The notes: generated by a model not told the origin, from the sequence alone. Counted from the first letter of the stretch, positions 17,761 to 26,645 are shown. The stretch is DNA of 64,000 nucleotides from VAZQ01 sp963821505 (GCA_963821505.1 CAWGEH010000008.1:124001-188000); one strand, 5' to 3'. A program made the numbers and translations.

Positions 17761-18982
17761 ATGTCGCAGACCGCCGGCAAGCGCGAGCAACGACCCCCGC
17801 CGCAGCTCAAGGACGCCGCGTTCAACTGGGAGGACCCGCTCGACCTCGAAAGCGAGCTGACGGAAGAAGAGCGCATGGTGCGCGACACCGCGCGCGGCTA
17901 TGCGCAGGACAAGCTGTTCCCGCGCGTGCTTCTGGACAACCGTGAGGAGCGGTTCGACCGCGCCATCGTGTCCGAGATGGGCGCGCTCGGCCTGCTTGGC
18001 CCCACGATTCCGGAAGAGTACGGCGGCGCCGGCCTCGGCTATGTCGCCTACGGGCTGATCACGCGCGAGATCGAGCGCGTCGATTCCGGCTACCGCTCGG
18101 CCATGTCGGTGCAATCCTCGCTCGTCATGCACCCGATCTTCACCTACGGCAGCGAGGCGCAACGCAAGAAATATCTGCCGAAGCTCGCATCGGGCGAGAT
18201 CGTCGGCTGCTTCGGCCTCACCGAGCCCGATCACGGTTCCGATCCCGGCTCGATGGTGACACGCGCGGAGAAGGCGCCCGGCGGCTACCGGCTCACCGGC
18301 ACCAAGATGTGGATCACCAACGCGCCGGTCGCGGATCTTCGCGCTGGTGTGGGCCAAGCTCGACGGCGTCATCCGCGGGTTCCTGATCGAGCGCGGCACC
18401 GAGGGTTTCTCCACGCCCAAGATCGAGGGCAAGCTCTCGTTGCGCACCTCGATCACCGGCGAGATCGTGCTCGCCGACGCCTTCGTACCGGAGGAGAACC
18501 TGTTGCCGAACGTCAAGGGTCTCGCCGGTCCCTTCGGCTGCCTCAACGTGGCGCGCGCGGGGATCGCGTGGGGCGCGTTGGGAGCGGCCGAGTTCTGCTG
18601 GCACCGTGCCCGGCAATACGTGCTCGACCGCAAGCAGTTCGGCCGCCCGCTCGCGGCCAACCAGCTGGTCCAGAAGAAGCTCGCCGACATGCAGACCGAG
18701 ATCACGCTCGGCTTGCACGCGGCGCTCCGCCTCGGACGGCTGTTGGAAGAGGGCAGGGCGGCGCCGCCCGCGGTGTCGCTGCTCAAGCGCAACAATTGCG
18801 GCAAGGCGCTGGAGATCGCGCGCCTGGCGCGCGACCTGCATGGCGGCAACGGCATCTCGGACGAGTTCCACGTCATGCGCGTCATGTGCAATCTCGAGAC
18901 CGTCAACACCTACGAGGGCACGCACGACATCCACGCACTGATTCTCGGCCGTGCACAGACCGGGATCCAGGCGTTCTTTTGA
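17761..18982 (+). pseudogene. gcdH: Glutaryl-CoA dehydrogenase, interrupted by a one-base frameshift
   Basis: Two adjacent frames encode one acyl-CoA dehydrogenase. The first (17761 to about 18335) contains FNWEDPLDLESELTEEE, IPEEYGGAGLGYVAYGL, CFGLTEPDHGSDPGSM and TKMWITNAPVAD. The second resumes with FALVWAKLDG and runs to the stop at 18982, including KQFGRPLAANQLVQKKLADM, LHGGNGISDEFHV and NTYEGTHDIHALILGRA with the catalytic Glu. Removing one base near 18336 gives a 406-residue protein, the normal length for GcdH, which oxidises and decarboxylates glutaryl-CoA to crotonyl-CoA in lysine and aromatic breakdown. Both halves are well preserved, so this may be a sequencing or assembly error, or a very recent mutation. 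Confidence 0.88.
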
Positions 18983-19088
18983 ACGGATCCGCCGCCATCA
19001 TTCCGGGGCACCCGAACTCATAACCACGGGCGCAGGATCCGGATTCCGGCTCTCGTTCGCTTCGCTCGCTCGGGCCGGATGACGAACA

Positions 19089-19856
19089 ATGGACCTGCTG
19101 CACATCGCTCTGCTCGTCACCGCCGGGGTCATCGGCGGCGTCATCTCGGCGATCGTCGGCGGAGCCGCGGTCATCACGTTTCCCGCGCTGCTCGCGGCCG
19201 GGCTGCCGCCGGTGCTGGCGACTGCGGCCAATACGACGGCGCTGACGCCCGGCCTGTTGCTGGCCGCGATCTATGATCGCTCGCAACTGCCGCCGTTCGA
19301 TCGCTCGTTCCTCGTCATGGTGCTCGCCGCGATCGCCGGTGCGCTCGTGGGTGCCGTGCTGCTGCTCGTCACCCCCGACCCGATTTTCGCGGCGCTGGTG
19401 CCGTTCCTGCTCGGCTTCGCGACCGTGCTGTTCGCCTATGCCGGCCGGATCAGCACGTGGCTCGCCGCGCGTGCCGCCGCCGGCGGCAACAAGCGGTTCT
19501 CGGCCCATTCACTCGCCGCCGTGCTGCCGGTCTCGATTTATGGCGGCTATTTCGGCGCCGGCGTGGGAGTGCTGATGCTGGGTGTGTTCTCCGTGGGCAC
19601 GGGCGGCGACTATCGTTCCGCCAACGTGACGAAGAATTTGGTGACGGCGCTCAACAGCGCGGCGGCGTCCGCCCTGTTCGCGGTCCAAGGCGTGATCTCG
19701 TGGCCGGCGACGCTGCTCATGATGATGGGAACGCTGGTGGGCGCTCTCATCGGGGCAAGGCTCGCGCAAGTGATGCCGAACGCCCTGGCGCGCACCCTTG
19801 TCGTTTTCGTCGGCGCGCTTCTCACGATCGTGTTCGCCTGGCGCTACTGGTTTTGA
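19089..19856 (+). CDS. TauE/SafE (DUF81) family membrane exporter
   Basis: A 255-residue integral membrane protein with about eight hydrophobic segments and the internal two-fold layout of the TauE/SafE family. The first half has IGGVISAIVGGAAVITFPAL, and the second half has YGGYFGAGVGVLMLGVFS followed by NVTKNLVTALNS. Family members move sulfite, sulfoacetate or related organosulfur compounds; the substrate here is unknown. The last 13 bases overlap the convergent hydrolase gene. Confidence 0.88.
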   Translation: MDLLHIALLVTAGVIGGVISAIVGGAAVITFPALLAAGLPPVLATAANTTALTPGLLLAAIYDRSQLPPFDRSFLVMVLAAIAGALVGAVLLLVTPDPIFAALVPFLLGFATVLFAYAGRISTWLAARAAAGGNKRFSAHSLAAVLPVSIYGGYFGAGVGVLMLGVFSVGTGGDYRSANVTKNLVTALNSAAASALFAVQGVISWPATLLMMMGTLVGALIGARLAQVMPNALARTLVVFVGALLTIVFAWRYWF

Positions 19857-20692
19857 GCCTTTTGCGCCAGCTCGGCCAGGCGGCCGACCATGGCGCTTTG
19901 AGGATCGGCCAGCGCGTCGATCACGGTGAAATGGTTGGTGCCGGCGATCGCCTCGTAGCGGGTCTGCATTCCGGCCTTGCCCCAGGTCTCGGCAACGCTT
20001 CGGCTCTGGCGCAGGAATTCGCTCAATTCCAGGCCGCCGACGACGGCATCGAACAAGCGTCCTTCCGGCACCGGCCAGGACAGCGGCGAGACCCGGCGGG
20101 CCTCGGCCGCGTCGAGGCGCAGATCCTGAGCCATGGTGAGTCCGACGAGGGGGGCGAGGTCGAACACACCGGAGATCGAGTAGGCCGCGGGCACCAGGTC
20201 GGCCGGCGCTTTCGGGTAGAGCGCCTGCCAATCGGTCGCCACCATCGCGCCGGCGAGGTGTCCGCCGGCGGAGTGACCATAGACCATCATGCGCCGGCCC
20301 GTGCGCAGCCACAGGAACAGACACGCGTGCCGGATCTGATCGATGATCTCGGCGACGGTCACCTCCGGACAGAGGTCGTAGCCGACCACGCCGACCGCCA
20401 CGCCATGCGCGTTGATCCCGCGCGCCATGTGGCTGAACATCGAAGGATCGAGCGAGCGCCAGTAGCCGCCATGGATGAACAGCGCGAGCGGGGCCGTGAC
20501 GTCCGGCTGCGGCGAAAACAGGTCGATGAACTGACGCAGCGAGGACCCGTACATGAGTCCGAGCTCGGCGCGCCGCTCTTGCATCGCTTGCGCGCGATAG
20601 TCCTCGGCCGCGCGCGCCCAGCGCGCGAAGATTTCCGCGTGCTCCGGCACGCGGGCGCGGTTGTTGTATTCGGCTTCGTAGTCGATCGGCAT
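19844..20692 (-). CDS. Alpha/beta hydrolase (kynurenine formamidase-like esterase)
   Basis: A 282-residue cytoplasmic hydrolase with no signal peptide. The oxyanion motif is FIHGGYWRSLD near residue 75, the nucleophile elbow is YGHSAGGHLAG near 140, and the late histidine is in GTNHFTVID. The N-terminus IDYEAEYNNRARVPEH is characteristic of the bacterial esterases annotated as kynurenine-formamidase-like. The ATG at 20692 is preferred over an upstream in-frame start because the conserved N-terminus begins there. No tryptophan-degradation genes are nearby, so the physiological substrate is uncertain. Confidence 0.8.
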   Translation of the reverse strand: MPIDYEAEYNNRARVPEHAEIFARWARAAEDYRAQAMQERRAELGLMYGSSLRQFIDLFSPQPDVTAPLALFIHGGYWRSLDPSMFSHMARGINAHGVAVGVVGYDLCPEVTVAEIIDQIRHACLFLWLRTGRRMMVYGHSAGGHLAGAMVATDWQALYPKAPADLVPAAYSISGVFDLAPLVGLTMAQDLRLDAAEARRVSPLSWPVPEGRLFDAVVGGLELSEFLRQSRSVAETWGKAGMQTRYEAIAGTNHFTVIDALADPQSAMVGRLAELAQKAQNQ

Positions 20693-20812
20693 GGGCTGAC
20701 CCCCTGGCCGCCTCTCTATCATCTCTTCCCGTCTGCGGGGAGAGGGCGCGCGACCTTCGCCGTTTCATGGGCGTCGCGGCTGCAGCCGGCTCGGATCGCT
20801 CAAAACGGCCGA

Positions 20813-20831
20813 TCCCGGGTCAAACCCGGGA
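20813..20831. repeat. Perfect hairpin between hydrolase and mtnA
   Basis: TCCCGGGT and ACCCGGGA pair with a CAA loop. It lies in the 247-bp gap before mtnA, with no following T-tract. It is probably part of an interspersed repeat rather than a terminator. Confidence 0.5.
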
Positions 20832-20939
20832 CCGGTGAAAGTAAAACTGGCGCGCGCCGGAGCAAATTCGAGGAACGCTTTTGCCGAACGCGCGCCGGAA
20901 CCGGTTCCAACGTCGCGGAAGACGCTATATGTCTGGCCC

Positions 20940-22061
20940 ATGCAGGTGGACGGCAAGCATACCCGCAGCATCTGGCTCGAGGCCGACGGCTGGTCGGTCG
21001 GCATCGTCGACCAGACCCAGCTGCCGCATCGCTTCACGAGCATCCGCCTCGCGAGCCTCGAGGACGCCGCGCGCGCGATCGCGACCATGCAGGTGCGCGG
21101 CGCGCCGCTGATCGGGGCGACCGCGGCCTATGGCGTCTGCCTGGCGCTGCGCTCCGACTCTTCCGATGAGGCACTCGAGCGCGCTGTCGCAACGCTCATG
21201 GCGACGCGTCCCACCGCCATCAACCTCAAATGGGCGCTCGACGAGATGGCGGCGAGCGTGCGCAACCGTCCCCGGCAGGAGCGGCTGGCCGCGGCCTATC
21301 GCCGGGCGGCCGAGATTTGCGAGGACGATGTCGCCATCAACCGGGCCATCGGCCGCCACGGCGCCGAACTGATCACCGCGATGGCCGCGCGCAAGCGGCC
21401 GGGCGAGGTGTTGCAGGTGCTCACCCACTGCAACGCCGGCTGGCTGGCGACCGTCGATTTCGGCACCGCCTTGGCGCCGATCTATGTGGCGCACGACCAG
21501 GGCGTGGCGCTCCATGTCTGGGTCGACGAGACGCGTCCGCGCAATCAGGGCGCTTCGCTCACGGCCTGGGAGCTGGGCCAGCACGGTGTGCCGCACACGG
21601 TGATCCCCGACAATACCGGCGGCCATCTGATGCAGCACGGCATGGTCGATCTGGTGATCGTGGGGACCGACCGGGTGACCGCGAACGGCGACGTCTGCAA
21701 CAAGATCGGCACCTATCTCAAGGCGCTCGCGGCGAAAGACAACGGCGTGCCGTTCTATGTGGGCCTGCCATCGCCGACCATCGATTTTTCGGTGTCGGAC
21801 GGGCTCGCCGAGATTCCCATCGAACAGCGCGGGGCGGACGAAGTCGCGACCGTGACCGGCCGCACCGCCGACGGTCGCATCGAGACCGTGCGGATCGTGC
21901 CGGAAGGCTCAGCCGTGGCGAACATCGCCTTCGATGTAACCCCGGCCCGCCTCGTCACCGGCCTCATCACCGAGCGCGGCATTATTGCGCCGAGCCGGGA
22001 GGCGCTCGCCCGGGCTTTCGCCGGGCGCGCGCCTGCGGCAGTATCGGAGATCAGTAAGTAG
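20940..22061 (+). CDS. mtnA: S-methyl-5-thioribose-1-phosphate isomerase
   Basis: A 373-residue enzyme of the methionine salvage pathway that converts 5-methylthioribose-1-phosphate to the ribulose form. It belongs to the eIF-2B alpha/beta/delta-related family. The catalytic cysteine is in LTHCNAGWLATVD near residue 160, and the catalytic aspartate is in GTDRVTANGDVCNKIGTY near 240. The start fits MQVDGKHTRSIW at 20940; an earlier in-frame start lacks family similarity. The length is normal. No other salvage genes are visible beside it. Confidence 0.93.
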   Translation: MQVDGKHTRSIWLEADGWSVGIVDQTQLPHRFTSIRLASLEDAARAIATMQVRGAPLIGATAAYGVCLALRSDSSDEALERAVATLMATRPTAINLKWALDEMAASVRNRPRQERLAAAYRRAAEICEDDVAINRAIGRHGAELITAMAARKRPGEVLQVLTHCNAGWLATVDFGTALAPIYVAHDQGVALHVWVDETRPRNQGASLTAWELGQHGVPHTVIPDNTGGHLMQHGMVDLVIVGTDRVTANGDVCNKIGTYLKALAAKDNGVPFYVGLPSPTIDFSVSDGLAEIPIEQRGADEVATVTGRTADGRIETVRIVPEGSAVANIAFDVTPARLVTGLITERGIIAPSREALARAFAGRAPAAVSEISK

Positions 22062-22216
22062 TCGGCAGTCGGACGAATGGTCGGGAGATGGGGCGAACCA
22101 TACCCTGTCTGAGTGGCCGACGTCTGGCGACTGTTACCCGTGAGGGCTGTAGCGTGCGTGATGTTCGGTTCCGTCGTGCCACGACCAGCGTGCCCCTGCG
22201 GGGCCTTCTTCATTCC

Positions 22217-22702
22217 ATGGGCGCCAGCTCGCTCGCCGCCGCTTTGCCCGTCGACGGCCGGCAATCGCCGACCGCGCTTACCGTCGCGCGCGGTACCACG
22301 CGGCTGCTGCATTCACTCGGGTTTTGCGTGGTGAGCGAATTGCCGCTGGCCTCTGGCCGGCGCGCCGACCTGGTGGCGCTGGGCAGCGGCGGCGAATTGT
22401 GGATCGTCGAAATCAAGTCGTCGATTGCCGATTTGCGCGCCGACCAGAAATGGATCGACTATCGATCCCATTGCGACCGCCTGTTCTTCGCCACCACGCT
22501 CGAGGTGCCGTGCGAGATTTTCCCGCCCGATACCGGTCTCATCGTCGCCGACGGCTTTGGCGCATCGATCGTCTGCGAAGCGCCGGAGCATCAACTCCAT
22601 GCCGCCACCCGCAAAAGCATGATGCTCGTCTTTGCGCGCGCGGCTGCGCTGCGGCTGTCGGCGCTGGCCGATCCGGAGGGACCTTATGGGGCGGAGTTCT
22701 AG
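22217..22702 (+). CDS. mmcB: MmcB family DNA repair protein
   Basis: A 161-residue protein of the PD-(D/E)xK nuclease-like MmcB family (formerly DUF1052), characteristic of Alphaproteobacteria and tied to mitomycin-C damage repair in Caulobacter. The nuclease-type residues are in RRADLVALGSGGELWIVEIK: Asp, then Glu-x-Lys. DLRADQKWIDYRSHCDRLFFA follows. The ATG at 22217 gives the usual length. The TAG stop (22700-22702) overlaps the CTAG target of the adjacent IS5 insertion, so the coding sequence is intact on the chromosome side. Confidence 0.88.
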   Translation: MGASSLAAALPVDGRQSPTALTVARGTTRLLHSLGFCVVSELPLASGRRADLVALGSGGELWIVEIKSSIADLRADQKWIDYRSHCDRLFFATTLEVPCEIFPPDTGLIVADGFGASIVCEAPEHQLHAATRKSMMLVFARAAALRLSALADPEGPYGAEF

Positions 22703-23521
22703 GGCCTGTTGGGATTCATCGCGAGTTTATCACGGCTGCGACCAGATGGATCATGGAGGCGAAGCTCTGATCGGTCTTGCAGGCGCGCATTGCGATACGT
22801 TTGAACTCCTTGAGCTTGCCGAAGAAGTTCTCGATGAGATGCCGCCATTTGTACATCTCCTGGTCGAGGGGGAGAGGCTTTGCGCGACGCGGATGCTGGG
22901 AGATCACGGCCTTGGCGCCGCGCGCGTCGAGATCGGCGATGATGATGTTGCTGTCGAACGCCTTATCGGCGATCAGCGCGTCGAAGGCCAATCCCTCGAT
23001 GAGCGGCGGCACGCCCACCGTGTCGAAGCGCTGTCCCGGCAGAAGCACGAAGCGCACGAGATTGCCGAGCGCATCGGTGAGGGCCAGGATTTTGGTGGTC
23101 ATACCGCCTTTCGAACGGCCGATCGCCTGGCTTTGGGTCCCCCTTTTGCGCCCTGTCCGTGGCGATGGACCTTGACGATCGTGGCGTCGATCATGGCGTA
23201 TTCCATGTCGGGATCGTCGGACACGGCGTCGAACAGTCGCTTCCAGACACCGGCCTTCGCCCAGTCGCGGAAGCGCGTGAATACGCTGTTCCAGTGGCCC
23301 AGCGAGGGCGGCAGATCACGCCACGGGCTGCCGGTTCGGGCGATCCACAGGACCGCCTCAACAAATCGTCGGTTGTCCTCGCCGCTGCGGCCGGGGTCGC
23401 TCCGCTTGCCAAGACAAAGCGGCTCCATCTTCGCCCATTGGGCGTCAGTCAAAACGAATCGGTCCATTCAAAGCTTGAATCACAATCAAGCACGGATGAG
23501 AATCCTAAATCCCAACAGGCC
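22703..23521 (-). mobile_element. IS5-family insertion sequence, about 819 bp
   Basis: Perfect 14-bp terminal inverted repeats (GGCCTGTTGGGATT at 22703-22716 and its complement at 23508-23521) flank a single transposase split over two frames. The 4-bp target duplication CTAG is at 22699-22702 and 23522-23525 and fits the YTAR preference of IS5. The left CTAG contains the mmcB stop codon. The right CTAG is the first tetranucleotide of dispersed repeat A. The element is complete and may be active. Confidence 0.9.
22716..23467 (-). CDS. IS5-family transposase (two frames, probable -1 frameshift)
   Basis: The upstream frame (23467-23099) has FVLTDAQWAKMEPLCLGK, GSPWRDLPP and YAMIDATIVKVHRH, which carries the first catalytic Asp. 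The downstream frame (to 22716) has LIADKAFDSN with the second Asp and HLIENFFGKLKEF with the Glu, completing DDE. A -1 shift on the AAAAGGGGG run (complement of 23139-23147) joins them as KGG-TQSQAIGRSKGGMTT, the normal family sequence, giving 250 residues. The downstream stop touches the terminal inverted repeat, which is usual for compact IS elements. Confidence 0.88.
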
Positions 23522-23626
23522 CTAGCGCATGTTCCGGAAAAGTGGGAACCGGTTTTCCGAAGAGAACATGCGCAGAATTGAAGATCTCGAGCGCATCACA
23601 ATTCGACCTAATCGGGATGCGCTCTA
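23522..23626 (+). repeat. Dispersed repeat family A, copy 2
   Basis: The same two-stem palindrome as 8251-8354. Its first four bases, CTAG, form the right target duplication of the IS5 element. Its last bases supply the stop codon of the small minus-strand gene at 23624-23845. Before the insertion, the repeat would have run directly from the mmcB stop codon to the stop of that gene. Confidence 0.88.
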
Positions 23627-23845
23627 ATCGGCGACGACGATCTGGCCGTCGCTCACGAGCCCCTTGAGAAGCCGGGCAATGTAGTGCTGGACGACGTCTT
23701 CGGGCGTTCCATCCTTGCCCCAGACCGTGACCTTGGCGCGCAGCCGCCCCGCCCGTCCGGACCAGCTCACCAGGTAATCCGAGAGGAGACCGAACTGCTT
23801 GGTCGTCTCCAGCCGTTCGAAAATGGCGTCCTGATTCGGATACAT
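23624..23845 (-). CDS. Small conserved-looking hypothetical protein
   Basis: A 73-residue soluble protein, MYPNQDAIFERLETTK..., without signal peptide or membrane segment. The ATG at 23845 has GGAG about nine bases upstream. It is rich in charged residues, with an IFERLETTKQFGLLSDYLVS helix-like start and a GKDGTPEDVVQHYIARLLKG end. I do not recognise the family. Its stop codon lies in the end of dispersed repeat A copy 2. The region around it is flanked by two direct copies of that repeat. Confidence 0.6.
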   Translation of the reverse strand: MYPNQDAIFERLETTKQFGLLSDYLVSWSGRAGRLRAKVTVWGKDGTPEDVVQHYIARLLKGLVSDGQIVVAD

Positions 23846-23879
23846 GTTTGAAATCTCCAACGATCTCCACCCCCAACGC

Positions 23880-23924
23880 GCGAGGGTCAGTTTGGTTGCA
23901 CTGCAAACTCTCGCTTATTTTTTG
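23880..23924 (+). terminator. Hairpin with T-rich tail (possible terminator or operator)
   Basis: Arms GCGAG...AGTTTG and CAAACT-CTCGC, with a GGTC bulge and a loop that itself contains the small palindrome TTGCACTGCAA, are followed by TTATTTTTT. On the plus strand this resembles an intrinsic terminator. It also sits just upstream of the minus-strand gene at 23845, so a regulatory role for that gene is possible. Confidence 0.4.
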
Positions 23925-24045
23925 ATCAGCAAGCTCGCAGCAATCTGCCGCATGATACCCACGGCCCGCGCCCCGGCCGCGAGCCGGAGCGGTTTCCGTT
24001 CCGTTGGAATCGGAAACCGCTCTGGCGTCTTGCGTTTGACGCGTT

Positions 24046-24123
24046 TTCTACGGCGAACCGGTTCCCGCTTCTTCTACGGCGAACCGGTTCCCGCTTCTTC
24101 TACGGCGAACCGGTTCCCACTTC
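24046..24123. repeat. Three tandem copies of a 26-bp unit
   Basis: TTCTACGGCGAACCGGTTCC, then CGCTTC, repeats with an exact 26-bp period about three times. Each unit contains the palindrome GAACCGGTTC, also present as a GGAACCGGTT core in dispersed repeat A. The 551-base gap from 23846 to 24396 contains no gene that I can support; it is filled by this array, a T-rich hairpin and repeat A copy 3. Confidence 0.85.
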
Positions 24124-24283
24124 GCCGGAAAACGCTCTGATCGAGTCCTTGCAGATCGCCGTTGGTATGATTTGCGCGCGCAGCGCCCGGTAAATAACCC
24201 GTCGGGCGGGGACGGAAAGCAAATTTTCGCGGTGAGTCAAAAAATGGCATGCGCCGCGGCCGGCATGCCGGCAGGATTGGCCG

Positions 24284-24390
24284 CTAGCGCATGTTCCGGA
24301 AAAGTGGGAACCGGTTTTCCGAACAGAACATGCGCAAAATCGAAGAATCTAGAGCGCATCACGATTCGACCCAATCGGGATGCGCTCTAG
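24284..24390 (+). repeat. Dispersed repeat family A, copy 3
   Basis: The same sequence and orientation as copies 1 and 2, again beginning CTAG. It ends six bases before the end of the actR gene. Copies 2 and 3 are direct repeats about 660 bp apart. Confidence 0.88.
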
Positions 24391-24396
24391 CGCCGC

Positions 24397-24957
24397 TTAC
24401 TTCGGCGCGCGCTTGGCCAGAATTCGCTGCAGCGTGCGCCGGTGCATGTTGAGGCGGCGCGCCGTCTCCGAGACGTTGCGGCCGCAGAGCTCGTAGATGC
24501 GCTGGATGTGCTCCCAGCGCACGCGGTCGGCCGACATCGGGTTTTCCGGCGGCTCGGCTTTGCGGCCGTCGAGCGCGAGCAGCGCCGCAACCACGTCGTC
24601 GGCGTCGACCGGCTTGGAGAGGTAATCGACCGCGCCGAGCTTCACCGCATTCACCGCGGTCGCGATGTTGCCGTAGCCGGTGAGAATGATGGCGCGGGCA
24701 TCGGGACGACGACGCTTGAGCGCCGATATCACGTCGAGACCGTTGCCGTCCTCGAGCCGCATGTCCACGACGGCAAAGGCGGGCGAGGCGCTTTCGAGGT
24801 GGGTGAGGCCATCGGCGACTGACTCGGCCGTGGTCACGGCGAAGCCGCGGCTTTCCATGGCGCGGGCCAGTCGCTGCAGGAATGATTTGTCATCCTCGAC
24901 GATCAGCAGCGAGCGATCGCTGGGCATCGCCGCCGCGACGAGATCGGCCATGGCCAT
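24397..24957 (-). CDS. actR: Redox response regulator, ActR/RegA/PrrA family
   Basis: A 186-residue two-domain regulator. The receiver (about residues 15-130) has LLIVEDDKSFLQRLARAMES, the phospho-acceptor in AVVDMRLEDGNGLDV, ILTGYGNIATAVNAVKLGAV and the lysine in YLSKPVDADD. A short C-terminal helix-turn-helix of the Fis type reads HIQRIYELCGRNVSETARRL and ends HRRTLQRILAKR. This is the invariant RegA/ActR architecture, normally about 184 residues. The ATG at 24957 has GGAGG five bases upstream. With ActS encoded upstream on the same strand, it forms the global redox system that controls respiration, CO2 and N2 fixation in related organisms. Confidence 0.93.
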   Translation of the reverse strand: MAMADLVAAAMPSDRSLLIVEDDKSFLQRLARAMESRGFAVTTAESVADGLTHLESASPAFAVVDMRLEDGNGLDVISALKRRRPDARAIILTGYGNIATAVNAVKLGAVDYLSKPVDADDVVAALLALDGRKAEPPENPMSADRVRWEHIQRIYELCGRNVSETARRLNMHRRTLQRILAKRAPK

Positions 24958-25153
24958 TTGCGCCTCCACGCTGTGGCTTGCCGCCACGATGCTTCGCCAT
25001 CCGGCGACCGGCGCCGATGCGCTGGCAAGTTTCTCATAGTCTAGGAACATGCCCGATAACCTCAAGTGAATAATCGATAATAAAGCACCGGCGGGGCGTT
25101 CGAATTCGGCCGAAAAGTGGTTTGGGACAACGGGTTAACGGCCAGAAGCCGGT

Positions 25154-26485
25154 TCACAAGGCGAACGCCATCGGGCGTTCGAAGTCGCCGCGTCCCCAGT
25201 GCACGCGCACGACAGCGCCGCGGTCCGGAAATGCACGATTCTCGAAATCGAGCTTCGCACCCGAGCGCTCCAGCAGGGTCTTGGCGATGAAGAAGCCCAG
25301 CCCGAGACCGCTCGCTTCCTGGCCGCTGGTGTCGGCGTCCGCGCTCTGGCGCTCCCGGCGGCGGCTGGTGACGTAGGGCTCGCCGATCCGGTCCATGATC
25401 TCGGGGGCAAAGCCCGGGCCGTCGTCGGTGATGGTGACGGCGACGTCCTGACCGTTCCAGGAGGCGGCGACCTCGACCCGCTCGTTGGCGAAATCGACCG
25501 CATTCTCGAGCAGGTTTCCGAGACCGTAGAGGATCGCGGGATTGCGGCCGCCGACCGGTTCGGCGACCTCGCCCGCCGCCAGCGCCACCTTGATGGCCAC
25601 GCCGAAGTTGCGGTGCGGCGCGACCACCTCCTCGATCAGCGTGGACAGCTTCATGCGGTCGAACGGATCGCCGCTCGAGAGTTCGGTGAGCTTCCCCAGA
25701 ATGGCGCGACAGCGCTTCGCCTGCTCGTTCAAGAGCCGCACGTCGTCGGCATGCTCGGAGTCGGCCGCGATAGCGAGCTGGAGCTCTTTGGCGATCAACG
25801 TGATGGTTGCGAGCGGCGTGCCCAATTCATGCGCCGCGGCGGCCGCAAGTCCGTCGAGCTGCGAAAGATGCTGTTCGCGCGCCAGCACCAGCTCGGTCGC
25901 CGCGAGCGCGTCGGCGAGTTGGCGGGACTCCTCGGTGATCTGCCAGGCGTGCAGGCCGATGAAGGCGATGGACAGCAGGATCGACAGCCAGACCCCCATC
26001 ACGTAGACCGCCGGCAATTCGAGCGCGGGCTCGGTGTCCCACGGCAGCGGATCGTGGACGAACACGAGCGCGGTGGCGCAGGCGACGGCGAAACCGCCGA
26101 GGACCAGCGTCATCCGCGGCGGCAGCGCGGTGGCCGAGATCAGGACCGGTCCGAGAAACAGGAACGCGAACGGGTTCTGCAGCCCGCCGGTAAAGAACAG
26201 CAGCACCGCAAGCTCGGCGATGTCGAAGGCAAGAAGCCACGCCGCCCGGCCGGGTTCGAGCCGCTGCGTCATCGGGAAGCGGATGCGCAGCGCGACATTG
26301 AGCCAGGCCGCCAGCGCGATCACCGCGAGGCAGGCCCAGATCGGCAGCTCGTAGTCGAGCCCGAAATACACCACCAGCACGGCGGTGGTCTGGCCGACCA
26401 CTGCGAGCCAGCGCAGCCGCACCAGCGTATCGAGACGCACGCTGCGCCCGGTCCGGTGGGCCTCCTCGGTGGTTTGCTCGGCCAT
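25154..26485 (-). CDS. actS: Redox sensor histidine kinase, ActS/RegB/PrrB family
   Basis: A 443-residue membrane kinase. Six hydrophobic segments fill about residues 30-200 and include the RegB quinone-site motif FTGGLQNPFAFLFL. The H-box is AAAAHELGTPLATI, with the phospho-acceptor His. The redox cysteine position of RegB appears conserved in NEQAKRCRAIL. ATPase boxes are LLENAVDFA, DDGPGFAP and GLGLGFFIAKTLLE. Length and order match RegB/ActS. The ATG at 26485 starts the usual short cytoplasmic N-terminus. It is co-directional with actR, 196 bp downstream, and divergent from an ABC-2 transporter operon. Confidence 0.93.
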   Translation of the reverse strand: MAEQTTEEAHRTGRSVRLDTLVRLRWLAVVGQTTAVLVVYFGLDYELPIWACLAVIALAAWLNVALRIRFPMTQRLEPGRAAWLLAFDIAELAVLLFFTGGLQNPFAFLFLGPVLISATALPPRMTLVLGGFAVACATALVFVHDPLPWDTEPALELPAVYVMGVWLSILLSIAFIGLHAWQITEESRQLADALAATELVLAREQHLSQLDGLAAAAAHELGTPLATITLIAKELQLAIAADSEHADDVRLLNEQAKRCRAILGKLTELSSGDPFDRMKLSTLIEEVVAPHRNFGVAIKVALAAGEVAEPVGGRNPAILYGLGNLLENAVDFANERVEVAASWNGQDVAVTITDDGPGFAPEIMDRIGEPYVTSRRRERQSADADTSGQEASGLGLGFFIAKTLLERSGAKLDFENRAFPDRGAVVRVHWGRGDFERPMAFAL

Positions 26486-26645
26486 GTCCCACAATGTACG
26501 CTTTCGGCGAACGTCCTCAACCGCGACGGAAGGTCCCCGATCGCTGGCGGGAAGCGCCCCGATCCCAGCAAGCTCATCCCGTCGCCCCTTGCCCCGCGCA
26601 GCTCGCGGCGCCACATGTGCGGTCTCGCGCAGCCCCCCGTAGGAT

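Noticed and set aside
24046..24123. CRISPR array
   Set aside because: The 26-bp units are directly contiguous with no variable spacers, and no cas genes are present.
23624..24390. A small composite transposon bounded by repeat A copies
   Set aside because: The repeats are direct, lack transposase-like ends and no target duplication could be identified. The adjacent IS5 has its own ends.
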